Below, piece after piece: positions 8,777 to 16,379 of a stretch of 64,000 nucleotides of DNA. The notes beneath the pieces are model-generated. The model saw nothing but the letters and a program-made list of their open reading frames with translations, made no database searches and was not told the origin of the DNA. A program made the position numbers and the translations under genes. This DNA comes from DASQFI01 sp963780895 (GTDB taxonomy: Bacteria; Acidobacteriota; Vicinamibacteria; Vicinamibacterales; SCN-69-37): the NCBI GenBank assembly GCA_963780895.1, contig CAWAEG010000001.1:496001-560000 (forward strand), written 5' to 3'. Positions within the stretch are counted from its first letter, which is position 1. Every line of letters begins with the position of its first letter.

Positions 8777-10239
8777 TCGAGGGCGCCGACAGCGCGCTCC
8801 GGAGCCTCGAGAGGGACTTCGCGTCCGACCTTCGCGCGGCTCTCGACATGGCGACGGCCGCGCACCGGGCGCCGGTTCGTCCACTTCACGCGTCGACCGA
8901 GCGGTCCCTGTCGCGACGAGGCGTGATCTGGCTCGGCCAGACCTGCAACCTGCGGTGTGACTTCTGCTACTTCATCGATCGGGTCCGTACGAAGGACCAC
9001 CCGGAACACGCGTTCATGCCGATCGAAAAGGCCAAGAAAATCTGCCGGACGTTGGTGGAGGTCTACGGGAATACGTCGATCGACATCGAAGGCGGCGAGC
9101 CGACGCTGTATCCGGAAATCTTCGAGCTCGTGAGCTATTGCGTCCGGATCGGCCTGCACCCGACGCTGATCACGAACGCGATCGTCCTCGACAATCGGGA
9201 GCGGTGCCGGCGATTCCAGGCCGCCGGTGTCCGCGACTTCAAGATCAGCATTCACGGCCTCGGTGACGTGCACGACACGCTCGTCGGACGGAAGGGCGCC
9301 CACCAGCGGCAGATGCGGGCGCTGCGCAACCTGGCCGAGTGCGGTATTCCATTCCGATTCAATGTCGTCCTGACGCCGGCCGCGGTGTCACAGCTCCCGG
9401 ATATCGCGCGGCTGGCGGTTGCGACCGGAGCCTTGTGCGTCAACTGGCTCGGGTTCAACCCTCACGAGGATCAGGTGGGTCGATCGGAACGCTACGCGCT
9501 GATTCCGAAGTTCGCCGCGCTCCGAGGGCCGCTCACCGAGAGCCTCGACATCCTCGACGCGGCGGGCATCGAGGCCAACGTCCGCTATGTCCCGCACTGC
9601 ATGGTCGAGGAGCGTCATCGCAAATCGGTCTATCACTTTCAGCAGCTGTTCTACGACCACCGCGAATGGGACTGGAGCTCCTGGTCGTGGACGACGCTGC
9701 CGCCGCAACGGACGGCGGTTGGAGACACCTCGGATCCGGTGACCCTGTCGAGCCTCTGGTGGTGGTTGCGGCTGAACGCATCGTTCCGCTGGGTCGCCAG
9801 GATTCCTGGCGCCGCCGAGTGGCTTTCGATCAAGCGCCTCGTGAACAACGCGTCGATCCGGCCGGTGCTGTACGCGGTTCAACGCCTGCTGCCGCGGGCA
9901 CCCATCAGCGTGAGTCAGGAATCGAAGGCCGTCGTGTACGGCGACGTGGCCAGGCTGCACGCCCGCGTCGATTGTTCGAGCGTCCATACGACCCGCTGTG
10001 GTCGTTGCGACGCGCGGCGCATCTGCAGCGGGCTCTATCGCGACTACGTCGACGTGTACGGATCCGACGAGCCGAGACCGATTGCCGCGGGCGGCGCGAT
10101 TGCCGATCCGCTGCACTACATCCGGCGGCAGCGGAAACTCGTGGAAACGGAAGACGAGGCGTGGGCGCTGAACGTCGCGCGCTCCTCGGGACCCGTGGCA
10201 ACCGGCGGGCCGGAGCCCCGAGCATGCCGCACTTCCTGA
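8773..10239 (+). CDS. Radical SAM protein with C-terminal Cys cluster (2)
   Basis: 488 residues from ATG 8773, which shares ATGA with the glycosyltransferase stop. Cys58, Cys62 and Cys65 give the CxxxCxxC motif (CNLRCDFCYF), and EGGEPTLYPEI is the GGE motif. A Trp-rich middle (WDWSSWSW, WWWLRLNASFRW) is unusual. The C-terminus has a CGRCDARRICSG cluster followed by YRDYVDVYG, typical of auxiliary-cluster-binding tails in SPASM-like enzymes. It is not closely similar to the first radical SAM protein in the cassette, so the two probably do different steps. The product is unknown. Confidence 0.85.
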   Translation: MIEGADSALRSLERDFASDLRAALDMATAAHRAPVRPLHASTERSLSRRGVIWLGQTCNLRCDFCYFIDRVRTKDHPEHAFMPIEKAKKICRTLVEVYGNTSIDIEGGEPTLYPEIFELVSYCVRIGLHPTLITNAIVLDNRERCRRFQAAGVRDFKISIHGLGDVHDTLVGRKGAHQRQMRALRNLAECGIPFRFNVVLTPAAVSQLPDIARLAVATGALCVNWLGFNPHEDQVGRSERYALIPKFAALRGPLTESLDILDAAGIEANVRYVPHCMVEERHRKSVYHFQQLFYDHREWDWSSWSWTTLPPQRTAVGDTSDPVTLSSLWWWLRLNASFRWVARIPGAAEWLSIKRLVNNASIRPVLYAVQRLLPRAPISVSQESKAVVYGDVARLHARVDCSSVHTTRCGRCDARRICSGLYRDYVDVYGSDEPRPIAAGGAIADPLHYIRRQRKLVETEDEAWALNVARSSGPVATGGPEPRACRTS

Positions 10240-10267
10240 GCTGCTTGGAGCGTCAGGCAACAACCTG

Positions 10268-10539
10268 CTAGGGCTTCGGCACTTTGAGCGTCGCGCTGAT
10301 CATCGCGCTGCCGCTCGCGAGATACATCAGCGACAACGGGTGAAGCACGGCCGGACCGATCTGCCAGGCCCCGAACCAGACCCGCTCGTCAATTCTCGGT
10401 AGAGAAACCGCCGGCTGCCGGTCGCGAGGTAATCCAGGCAGAGAAAAATGGCGATCGTCCCGCACGCCGCGTTGCCGATGGTGAGGGCATCGCCGCTGTG
10501 TACGACCGCAACATTGAGAAGTGACGGCGGCGGGGACAT
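10268..10539 (-). pseudogene. Broken CDP-alcohol phosphatidyltransferase (PssA-like)
   Basis: Read leftward from ATG 10539, the frame shows an N-terminus like phosphatidylserine synthases (LTIGNAACGTIAIFLCLDYL, the first membrane helix). In a second frame, the end of the region reads HPLSLMYLASGSAM followed by ISATLKVPKP, the usual C-terminus of the family. About 150 residues in between, including the CDP-alcohol motif, are missing. This is therefore a deletion plus frameshift remnant. It abuts the radical SAM cassette, which it converges with. Confidence 0.65.
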
Positions 10540-10603
10540 GGTCGCTATCGTAGGGTACTCACCGCCGGACCTGTCTGGAGGCGGCGTGCGATTGTCCGGG
10601 AGC

Positions 10604-10738
10604 CTAGTCGTCGGCGCCTGGCTCGACGCCCTCGAGCACGATGCGATCGAGACCGGCGACGTGCTCGAAGTTGCGGTCGAAGGCCGGGTCGATGTCGAGG
10701 TGGAGGAGCCTCAGGGCCTCTGACAGCGCAGTTCGTCA
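10604..10738 (-). pseudogene. vapC (PIN toxin) remnant
   Basis: Read leftward, one frame gives ALSEALRLLHLDIDPAFDR then NFEHVAGLDRIVLEG and a TAG stop. The last 25 codons are nearly identical to the C-terminus of the intact PIN toxin at 14920-15366, in DNA as well as protein. The ALSE segment also matches an internal part of that toxin, so the middle of the PIN domain has been deleted. The start and the catalytic N-terminal Asp are gone, so it cannot be active. Confidence 0.6.
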
Positions 10739-11344
10739 GCGCCGGCGTGTGCCCTGGAAGATTCTGCAGCGGGCGATTACGCGCTTGGTGATATCTGACG
10801 ATGCCGGCGGATTCTCTCCCAGGCCCAGGGTGTGTAGAGTCTCGTGGATAAAGGAAGCGACGACGTGCTGCGGGTTCCGACGCCAGCTTCCTTCTAGGTA
10901 GGCATCGCACACGTGCACCACACGACTGCCCGGCATGGTTACCGCAAGCGCGTCACGAACGCAGGCGCGAGGCCCCATGTTATCGGTGAACACGATCCAT
11001 GACAGGTAGGTTTGGATGTCGACGCCGAACGCATGCAGCCGCTCGGCAAGGGTCCGACCTCGTTGATCCTGGAATTCGTCGAGAAGTGCCCGACACTCAG
11101 GATCCAAGAGCAGGCGTGAAGCTTCGTCCAGGATGCGACGCACGAGGTTCGCTCTAATCGGGTCGCTCATTTGCACTCGCCAGAGTGGCCGGCCGACCCT
11201 TTCGTGAGCTTCTTCGGTAGGGACGCCCTGCCATAAAGCTGTTGCGGGCATGGGCGCTTGGCCGTGTACGATTCCGCAAAACAGTAACAGCGCGATTCCC
11301 GAGAAAACGCTAACCAACCGTTGCCGGCCTACTGTCTGAGCCAT
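10736..11344 (-). CDS. Secreted zinc-protease-like protein (HExxH), module 1
   Basis: A 202-residue protein with a signal peptide (about 1-29, ending IVHGQAP). The C-terminal half contains HETLHTLGLGENPP, an HExxH zinc site followed by a conserved GLGE, as in zincin metallopeptidases. Cysteines at CDAYL and ARC could form a disulfide outside the cell. The start ATG 11344 has a GGAGG site 5 nt upstream, partly paired in a hairpin. It diverges from the ECF sigma gene. A paralogue with the same context lies at 16348-16956, but sequence similarity between the two is low outside the leader. Proteolysis is inferred from the motif only. Confidence 0.7.
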   Translation of the reverse strand: MAQTVGRQRLVSVFSGIALLLFCGIVHGQAPMPATALWQGVPTEEAHERVGRPLWRVQMSDPIRANLVRRILDEASRLLLDPECRALLDEFQDQRGRTLAERLHAFGVDIQTYLSWIVFTDNMGPRACVRDALAVTMPGSRVVHVCDAYLEGSWRRNPQHVVASFIHETLHTLGLGENPPASSDITKRVIARCRIFQGTRRR

Positions 11345-11349
11345 GACCG

Positions 11350-11382
11350 CCTCCCGGCCGGTCGCTTGGAGACCGGCTTGGG
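11350..11382 (-). promoter_or_regulatory. Hairpin covering the Shine-Dalgarno site, module 1
   Basis: In the leader RNA of the zinc-protease-like gene, GCCGGTC and GACCGGC (11357-11363 with 11371-11377) form a 7-bp stem with a 7-nt loop. CCC at 11353-11355 and GGG at 11380-11382 extend it past a small bulge. The GGAGG site at 11350-11354 is partly inside the stem. The same structure with a compensating base change occurs at 16962-16995. Confidence 0.45.
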
Positions 11383-11410
11383 TCAGGAGGCGTAGGCAGA
11401 GCCAAACACC

Positions 11411-11438
11411 TGTCAGGAACCTCGAACAGGCGTAGAAT
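11411..11438 (+). promoter_or_regulatory. Probable promoter of ECF sigma gene 1
   Basis: TGTCAG (11411-11416) and TAGAAT (11433-11438) are spaced 16 bp, 21 bp before the sigma gene start. The same pair with the same spacing is kept in module 2 (17024-17051), in an otherwise partly diverged leader. Confidence 0.4.
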
Positions 11439-11459
11439 CGGAGCGTTTCAGGCGGTCAA

Positions 11460-12047
11460 ATGGGACCTCTGCTTGCTGACCGGCAGCAGATCACCCAGCT
11501 GCTGCATCAGTGGCGGGCCGGCGATAGCTTTGCGCTGGATCGTCTGATCCCCGTCGTCCACGGCGAGCTTCGGCGACTCGCTCGGGTCCACATGCGCGGC
11601 GAGAGCCGGGACCGCACGCTGCAGCCGACCGCGCTGGTCAACGAGGTCTACCTGAGACTGGCGCAACTGCCCGAAATGAATTGGCAGGACCGCATGCACT
11701 TCTTTGCGATGTCCTCGCGTCTGATGCGACGCGTGCTGGTGGATGCGGCGCGCGCCCGCCGGGCCGGCAAGCGCGGCCGCGATTTCGTTCGGCTCTCGCT
11801 GGACGAGGGGCGGCTGGCCAACGCGCCCGCCGCTTCTCCGCCTGACGTGCTTGCGCTGGACGCGGCGCTGACGGAACTGGCGGAACGGGACGAGCGCAAA
11901 GCGCGCGTGGTGGAGTTGCGGTTCTTCAGTGGACTGAACGTCGATGAGACGGCCACGGCGCTCGGCGTGTCGGTTGAGACCGTCGCGCGTAGCTGGAGAT
12001 TCGCGAAGCTCTGGCTGCGGCGCGCGATCGCTGGTGAACGCGAGTAA
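11460..12047 (+). CDS. ECF sigma factor, Sig-70_X6 type (module 1)
   Basis: 195 residues. Region 2 holds DSFALDRLIPVVHGELRRLA and the HMRGE...LQPTALVNEVYLRL block. Region 4 holds ELRFFSGLNVDETATALGVS then ETVARSWRFAKLWL, the helix-turn-helix. This is the Acidobacteria/Planctomycetes-type ECF group that adjoins a serine/threonine kinase instead of a classical anti-sigma factor. The stop overlaps the kinase start in TAATG, so both proteins are made together, and phosphorylation of the sigma factor is the likely control, as shown for EcfP/PknT in Vibrio. The paralogue at 17072-17659 is about 80% identical by eye. Confidence 0.92.
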   Translation: MGPLLADRQQITQLLHQWRAGDSFALDRLIPVVHGELRRLARVHMRGESRDRTLQPTALVNEVYLRLAQLPEMNWQDRMHFFAMSSRLMRRVLVDAARARRAGKRGRDFVRLSLDEGRLANAPAASPPDVLALDAALTELAERDERKARVVELRFFSGLNVDETATALGVSVETVARSWRFAKLWLRRAIAGERE

Positions 12048-14899
12048 TGGCTGATGATCGCTGGACGCGGATTGAGCGCCTGGTGCAGTCGGCGCTCGCG
12101 CGCCCGCAAGAAGAACGCAAGGGGTTCATCAGCGAGGCGTGCGGGGGCGATCTCGCTCTGCGCGATGAGGTGTTGTCACTTCTCGCACACGAGGCGTCGG
12201 CCATCAGCTTCCTCGAGCCTCGGGCCGCTCCTCCGGGCGCGCCGGTCGAGCCGGGCCACCAGCTCGGCCCGTACCGAATCGACGCGTTGCTCGGCGCAGG
12301 TGGCATGGGCGAGGTATACCGGGCGCAGGACACTCGACTCGGTCGGGCGGTGGCGATCAAACTCCTGCCGGCAGACCTTGCCTCCGATCCCGAGCGGTTG
12401 CGACGGTTCGAGCGCGAAGCACGGGCCATCGCGGCGCTGAATGATCCCCACATTTGCACGCTGCACGACATCGGTGAGGACAACGGCACTCACTTTCTCG
12501 TGCTCGAGCTGGTCGAGGGGGAGACGCTCTCGCAGCGGCTCGCGCGCGGCCGGCTACCGCTCGACCAGGCGCTGACGTGCGGCATGGAGATCGCCGGCGC
12601 ACTCGATCGGGCGCACCGGCACGGCACCATCCATCGGGACTTGAAGCCGGGGAACGTGATGCTGACGAAGAGCGGAGTAAAGCTGCTCGACTTCGGCCTT
12701 GCGAAACTTCACGTAGCACCTAGCAGCGTCGAGTCGGCTCCGTCGTCCAACGGTCAGACAATCGAGGGCTCACTCGTAGGTACGCTGCCCTACATGGCGC
12801 CCGAGCAACTCGAGGGCCGCGCCACTGACGCGCGCACTGACATCTGGGCGCTTGGGTGCGTGCTCTACGAAATGCTCACAGGGCAGCGGCCCTTCGAGGA
12901 AGATTCTCAAGCCACGTTAGTCGCGACGATCCTCGCGCGCGAGCCTGCGCCTCTGACGCATCTTCAGCCAAGCGCGCCACCAGTGATCGATCATATCGTG
13001 CACACGTGTCTAGCCAAGGATCCTGACGAGCGCTGGCAGACGGCCGGGGACGTTGCGCGTCAGCTCCGATGGATCGTCGACCGGACGTCGTGGACAACAG
13101 GCGAGTGGCCTCCAACAGGATTGGGGCGCGAGATTAGGAAGGGTCCTTGGCTCTGGGCTGCGACGGTAGTTGGTTTGGCGGTGGCGTTGACGACCATTGG
13201 CGCGGTTCGCTGGCGATCGCCTACTGTCAAGACGGAGGTCTTGCAATTCGAAATCGAAGTCCCGCCGTCAGTTACTGACATTGACAGTCTGGCCGTATCC
13301 CCTGATGGCGCTCAGGTTGTGTTCGCCGGAGACAACCAGTTGTGGGTTCATCATTTGGAGAACAACGAAACACGTCCGGTTGATGGAGTCGTAACGGGTG
13401 CTCCGACGTTCCCCTTCTGGTCGCCTGACGGACAATGGATCGGGTATTTTTTCAACGACAAGTTAAGGAAGGTCCCGGCTACGGGAGGTATCCCGGTGGT
13501 CATTTGCGACGCCGTTGGACCCCGTGGCGGTGCGTGGGGCGCTGATGGTACGGTGCTTTTCGCGCGAATCTCAGATGGCATTTTCCGAGTTCCGGCATCG
13601 GGGGGCCGACCGATAAGAGTCACAACGCCCGACACGAGCATCGGTGAATCGCACCTGTGGCCACACTTCGTGGACGACCGTCACTTCACATATTTTGGCT
13701 TCGGGAGTCGGAATCTTTACCTAGGGTCTCTTAATCCGAATGAGCCGAGTGTTCGTGTGTCGCGAGTCGATCGCGAAGGCATCAACAGCGAGGCCTACGT
13801 CACTTCTAACTTCATGCTGACGGCAGCCGACGATAGCTTGACCGCGACGCCGCTACGATCATATGAGCCCGAGGGACTCGGCGAAGCCATCCCTCTGGCT
13901 CTGAACGTCCGCCCCTCACCTTTCGGAGGTAAGTGGTACTTTGCCGCTTCGGGCAACACGCTCGTTTATATCCTCCAAAACCCGCGGCGCCGACGGTTCG
14001 TGATCGTAGACCGCAAAGGACAGACCATCAGCACGGTCGGGCAGCCGGATTACTTCAGCTCGTGGTCCCTCTCACCTGATGGAACGAAGCTAGCGTTTAC
14101 GAAGGTAAAGGCGCAAACGGGGGAACCGGGTTCGCGCGGTTATGGGCAAATCAGGTTGCTCAATCTTCCGGACGGTGCGTCATTCGAGTTCACAGCCGGT
14201 GGTCTCACCACACACCCGACGTGGTCACCCAAAGGCGATCAAATCGCGTTCTTAAGGACGAAGGAGAAGCCGTGCGAGGGCTGCCAGCATATTGTGATCA
14301 AGCAAGTTGGGAGTGACGCTGAGCGGCGAATCGGCGAATCGAGTCCTAGCCAGAAGTGGCTGTTCGACTGGCAACCGGACGGAGCTCTGCTGCTCTACGG
14401 AGTGCGAACGCCGCCGCGCGGGCAACACAACTTTTGGCTAGCGCCTACAACCGTCGTCGCAGAGCCAAAGATCTGGATCGCGTCAGAGTCTGCGGAGATC
14501 GAGGGCCAGTTTTCCCCGAACAAACAGTGGGTCGCGTACCGCTCGTTTTCGGTGCCTCCAACCTCGTCGGGTGACATCTGGGTGAGGTCTTATCCCACCG
14601 GCCAGAGGCACAGGATTACTCTGGCTGGCGGGCGGCTACCCCGTTGGCGGCCCGATGGAAACGCCATTTTCTACCTCGACGGCATCACGCTGATGGAAGT
14701 CGAGATCGTATTCGGCGACATTATTGGTGCGGCAACGCCAAAAGCAGTGTTTGCTTCACCGACTTTCTTCGGACGAGGAACGTCCTACGCCGCATTTTCC
14801 GACGGCGAGAGGTTCATGGTCACAGAGGCTGTCGATCCGATGCCGCGACCGACAATCACCGTCATCAAGAATTGGACCGCAAAATTGGATCAGAAGTAA
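12047..14899 (+). CDS. Membrane Ser/Thr protein kinase with C-terminal beta-propeller (module 1)
   Basis: 950 residues in three parts. Residues 1-60 are the conserved N-terminal segment of such kinases (RIERLVQSALARP). Residues about 73-340 are a Hanks-type kinase with GAGGMGEVYRA (83-93), AIKLL lysine, HRDLKPGN catalytic loop, DFGLAKL and an APE motif, so it should be active. A membrane helix follows near 365-386 (LWAATVVGLAVALTTIGAV). The rest, about 560 residues, is a WD40/PD40-like propeller outside the membrane (repeated WSPDG, LSPDGTKLAF, WSPKGDQIAF). The propeller probably senses an extracytoplasmic ligand and controls the sigma factor encoded just upstream. Confidence 0.93.
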   Translation: MADDRWTRIERLVQSALARPQEERKGFISEACGGDLALRDEVLSLLAHEASAISFLEPRAAPPGAPVEPGHQLGPYRIDALLGAGGMGEVYRAQDTRLGRAVAIKLLPADLASDPERLRRFEREARAIAALNDPHICTLHDIGEDNGTHFLVLELVEGETLSQRLARGRLPLDQALTCGMEIAGALDRAHRHGTIHRDLKPGNVMLTKSGVKLLDFGLAKLHVAPSSVESAPSSNGQTIEGSLVGTLPYMAPEQLEGRATDARTDIWALGCVLYEMLTGQRPFEEDSQATLVATILAREPAPLTHLQPSAPPVIDHIVHTCLAKDPDERWQTAGDVARQLRWIVDRTSWTTGEWPPTGLGREIRKGPWLWAATVVGLAVALTTIGAVRWRSPTVKTEVLQFEIEVPPSVTDIDSLAVSPDGAQVVFAGDNQLWVHHLENNETRPVDGVVTGAPTFPFWSPDGQWIGYFFNDKLRKVPATGGIPVVICDAVGPRGGAWGADGTVLFARISDGIFRVPASGGRPIRVTTPDTSIGESHLWPHFVDDRHFTYFGFGSRNLYLGSLNPNEPSVRVSRVDREGINSEAYVTSNFMLTAADDSLTATPLRSYEPEGLGEAIPLALNVRPSPFGGKWYFAASGNTLVYILQNPRRRRFVIVDRKGQTISTVGQPDYFSSWSLSPDGTKLAFTKVKAQTGEPGSRGYGQIRLLNLPDGASFEFTAGGLTTHPTWSPKGDQIAFLRTKEKPCEGCQHIVIKQVGSDAERRIGESSPSQKWLFDWQPDGALLLYGVRTPPRGQHNFWLAPTTVVAEPKIWIASESAEIEGQFSPNKQWVAYRSFSVPPTSSGDIWVRSYPTGQRHRITLAGGRLPRWRPDGNAIFYLDGITLMEVEIVFGDIIGAATPKAVFASPTFFGRGTSYAAFSDGERFMVTEAVDPMPRPTITVIKNWTAKLDQK

Positions 14900-14919
14900 C
14901 GACCAACGCTCCACACAGC

Positions 14920-15366
14920 TCAGCCGTCAGTCCCTGCCTCGACGCCCTCGAGCACGATGCGATCGAGACCGGCAACGTGCTCGAAGTCGCGGTCGAACGT
15001 GAGCAGACAGGCTCCTTGATCGATCACGGCCGCCGCAATCCACATGTCGTTGGCCGGAATGGGCGTACCTGCGCGGCGAAGTCCCGCATACGCCCGGCCA
15101 TACTGCCGGGCGACGTCCGCCGAGACGGACACGAGTTTCACGAACGGTTCAGTCAGGAACTCTGATAGCGCAACGCGGTTCTCGCGCGAACGGGAACCCA
15201 TCTCGAAGGCGCCGTAGAGCTCGCCGAGAACGGTTGCCGGAACCAGGACGATCTCAGCCGCGGTGATGAGGTCGAGCACGCGGGGGTCACCGGCACGAAA
15301 TCGCGAGTACGCCGACGAGTCGAGGGCCAGCCGCCCGGCCCGTTCGCCTTTACCGCCAGACGTCAT
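14920..15366 (-). CDS. PIN-domain toxin (VapC family)
   Basis: A PIN ribonuclease of 148 residues from ATG 15366 (a TTG at 15372 is an alternative). The acidic catalytic residues are visible: LALDSSAYSRF near the N-terminus, GELYGAF in the middle and ANDMWIAA then TFDRDFEHV near the end. VapC toxins cleave tRNA or rRNA when freed from the antitoxin. The gene upstream, which should encode the antitoxin, is truncated, so this toxin may be unguarded, silenced or controlled in trans. The last 60 bp are repeated at 10604-10685. Confidence 0.85.
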   Translation of the reverse strand: MTSGGKGERAGRLALDSSAYSRFRAGDPRVLDLITAAEIVLVPATVLGELYGAFEMGSRSRENRVALSEFLTEPFVKLVSVSADVARQYGRAYAGLRRAGTPIPANDMWIAAAVIDQGACLLTFDRDFEHVAGLDRIVLEGVEAGTDG

Positions 15367-15484
15367 CGTCAATCACCCGCTGATCGGCGAGCGCCCGATC
15401 GAAAGACGTGACGTCCTCGGGCGTCCAGGTGGCGTAGCGGGCCAACCGACTCTCGCCCCCAGCGGGCGAAGACGTCAGATTGAC
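15350..15484 (-). pseudogene. Truncated antitoxin gene for the adjacent PIN toxin
   Basis: Read leftward, 44 codons end in ESRLARYATWTPEDVTS then FDRALADQRVIDDDVWR and a TAA stop, the usual C-terminal toxin-binding tail of short VapB-like antitoxins. It overlaps the toxin start by 17 bp, the normal operon layout. No start codon with a DNA-binding N-terminus exists: the frame is closed by TAG just upstream, where the next toxin-antitoxin operon begins. The N-terminal half appears lost at that junction. Confidence 0.55.
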
Positions 15485-15508
15485 ATGGCTATATGGCCAT
15501 GGCTATAT
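15485..15508. promoter_or_regulatory. Repeated ATGGCTATAT operator upstream of phd-type antitoxin
   Basis: ATGGCTATAT occurs at 15485-15494 and again at 15499-15508 as a direct repeat of 14-bp period, with the palindrome ATGGCCAT (15493-15500) between them. It lies 17 bp before the ATG of the antitoxin gene. Phd/YefM antitoxins autoregulate by binding such short repeats, so this is the probable operator. Confidence 0.5.
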
Positions 15509-15524
15509 TGGGCACGTGAAGACC

Positions 15525-15740
15525 ATGGCGGCCGGCAAGTTCAAGGATCAGTGCCTTCGGCTCCTCGATGAGGTCGCGCGGACCAAATCGGCCGTCGTGA
15601 TCACGAAGCGCGGCCGGCCCGTCGCCAAGCTCGTGCCCTGCGCGCCGGCCCCGACGCCACGCGACCTGGCCGGTAGTGTCCTCAAAGAATCCGGCGACCC
15701 GTTCCGGACCGGCGAGTCGTGGGATGCAGACGCTTCTTGA
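15525..15740 (+). CDS. Phd/YefM-family antitoxin
   Basis: 71 residues from ATG 15525; GTG 15516 is equally possible. The core KFKDQCLRLLDEVARTKSAV followed by VITKRGRPVAKLVP is the standard Phd/YefM DNA-binding fold, and the acidic C-terminus (ESGDPFRTGESWDADAS) is the toxin-neutralising tail. It overlaps the toxin gene downstream by 17 bp. It should bind the ATGGCTATAT repeats in front of it and neutralise the PIN toxin. Confidence 0.9.
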   Translation: MAAGKFKDQCLRLLDEVARTKSAVVITKRGRPVAKLVPCAPAPTPRDLAGSVLKESGDPFRTGESWDADAS

Positions 15741-16122
15741 TACCCACGCCTGGGTCTGGTGGGTGACCGGGGATCATCGCCTGACGCCGGCGGCCCGGCG
15801 CACGATCGAACGCGCACGCGCCGCAGGCGCGCTGACGCTTTCCTTAATCTCCGTGTGGGAAGTGGCAAAGAAAGCTGAAAAGGGTCAGATCGTGCTGGAC
15901 CGGCCCGTCGACGACTGGCTCGATCTCGCGGCATCGCGTCCAGACTTGCACTTGGCCGAGCTGACGCGGCCGATCCTCGTCGAGAGCTGTCGGCTGCCGC
16001 AGCCCTTTCACGGCGATCCTGCCGACCAGATTATCGTGGCGACAGCACGCGAGCGGGCCGCGACGATCATCACCAAGGACGACCGTATTCGCGCTTACCC
16101 ACACGTGCGATCGACTTGGTAG
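15724..16122 (+). CDS. PIN-domain toxin (VapC family) paired with Phd antitoxin
   Basis: 132 residues from ATG 15724. LLDTHAWVWW with the first catalytic Asp, SVWEVAKK with the Glu, and HGDPADQIIVATA with the Asp pair and TKDDRI are all present, so the PIN active site looks whole. The gene overlaps its antitoxin and is the only complete pair in this cluster. The target RNA is not predictable. Confidence 0.9.
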   Translation: MQTLLDTHAWVWWVTGDHRLTPAARRTIERARAAGALTLSLISVWEVAKKAEKGQIVLDRPVDDWLDLAASRPDLHLAELTRPILVESCRLPQPFHGDPADQIIVATARERAATIITKDDRIRAYPHVRSTW

Positions 16123-16127
16123 AGCGC

Positions 16128-16164
16128 TCACAGGATCCAGGCTGACGTGTCGGCGAGGAATCAC
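16128..16164 (-). pseudogene. vapC stump next to orphan vapB
   Basis: The leftward frame starting with GTG 16164, overlapping the vapB stop in GTGA, would read VILADTSAWIL, the start of a PIN toxin, if one C were removed from the CCTCGCC run. The similarity ends after about 12 codons at 16128, where the neighbouring toxin-antitoxin pair ends. This is the 5-prime stump of a lost vapC. Confidence 0.45.
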
Positions 16165-16379
16165 CAACTGCGCCGCGTGGAACGCGGCGCACGCCGCCGC
16201 GGAATCGGGCGGAGTGCCGGCTCACTGCCTCCAAGAGCCGCGAGCAGGCGTGCGCTTTCGCGGGCAATCAGGGCGCGCAGGCCTTCGTGCACGAGCGCCG
16301 TCTTTTCCTGGACGCCCGTCAGCGCGCGCGCCTTCTCGAGCAACTCGTCATTCAGGATTAGCGTCGTTCGCATCTGCAT
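16161..16379 (-). CDS. VapB-family antitoxin without intact partner
   Basis: 72 residues. MQMRTTLILNDELLEKARAL followed by TGVQEKTALVHEGLRALIAR is the ribbon-helix-helix domain of VapB antitoxins that repress their own operon. The C-terminus is basic and Arg-rich instead of acidic, so its toxin-binding tail may be altered. Its vapC is only a stump. It begins 32 bp inside the end of the zinc-protease-like gene on the same strand. Confidence 0.8.
   Translation of the reverse strand: MQMRTTLILNDELLEKARALTGVQEKTALVHEGLRALIARESARLLAALGGSEPALRPIPRRRAPRSTRRSW

Noticed and set aside
10223..10270. 15-residue frame MPHFLSCLERQATTC as a precursor peptide for the radical SAM cassette
   Set aside because: It lies inside the end of the second radical SAM gene, has no ribosome site of its own and no recognisable leader or repeat.
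10686..10738. Similarity of LLHLDID in the vapC remnant to LLHVEID in the zincin at 16348-16956
   Set aside because: The adjoining ALSE segment aligns with the intact PIN toxin, so the piece belongs to vapC; the short match to the zincin is probably chance.
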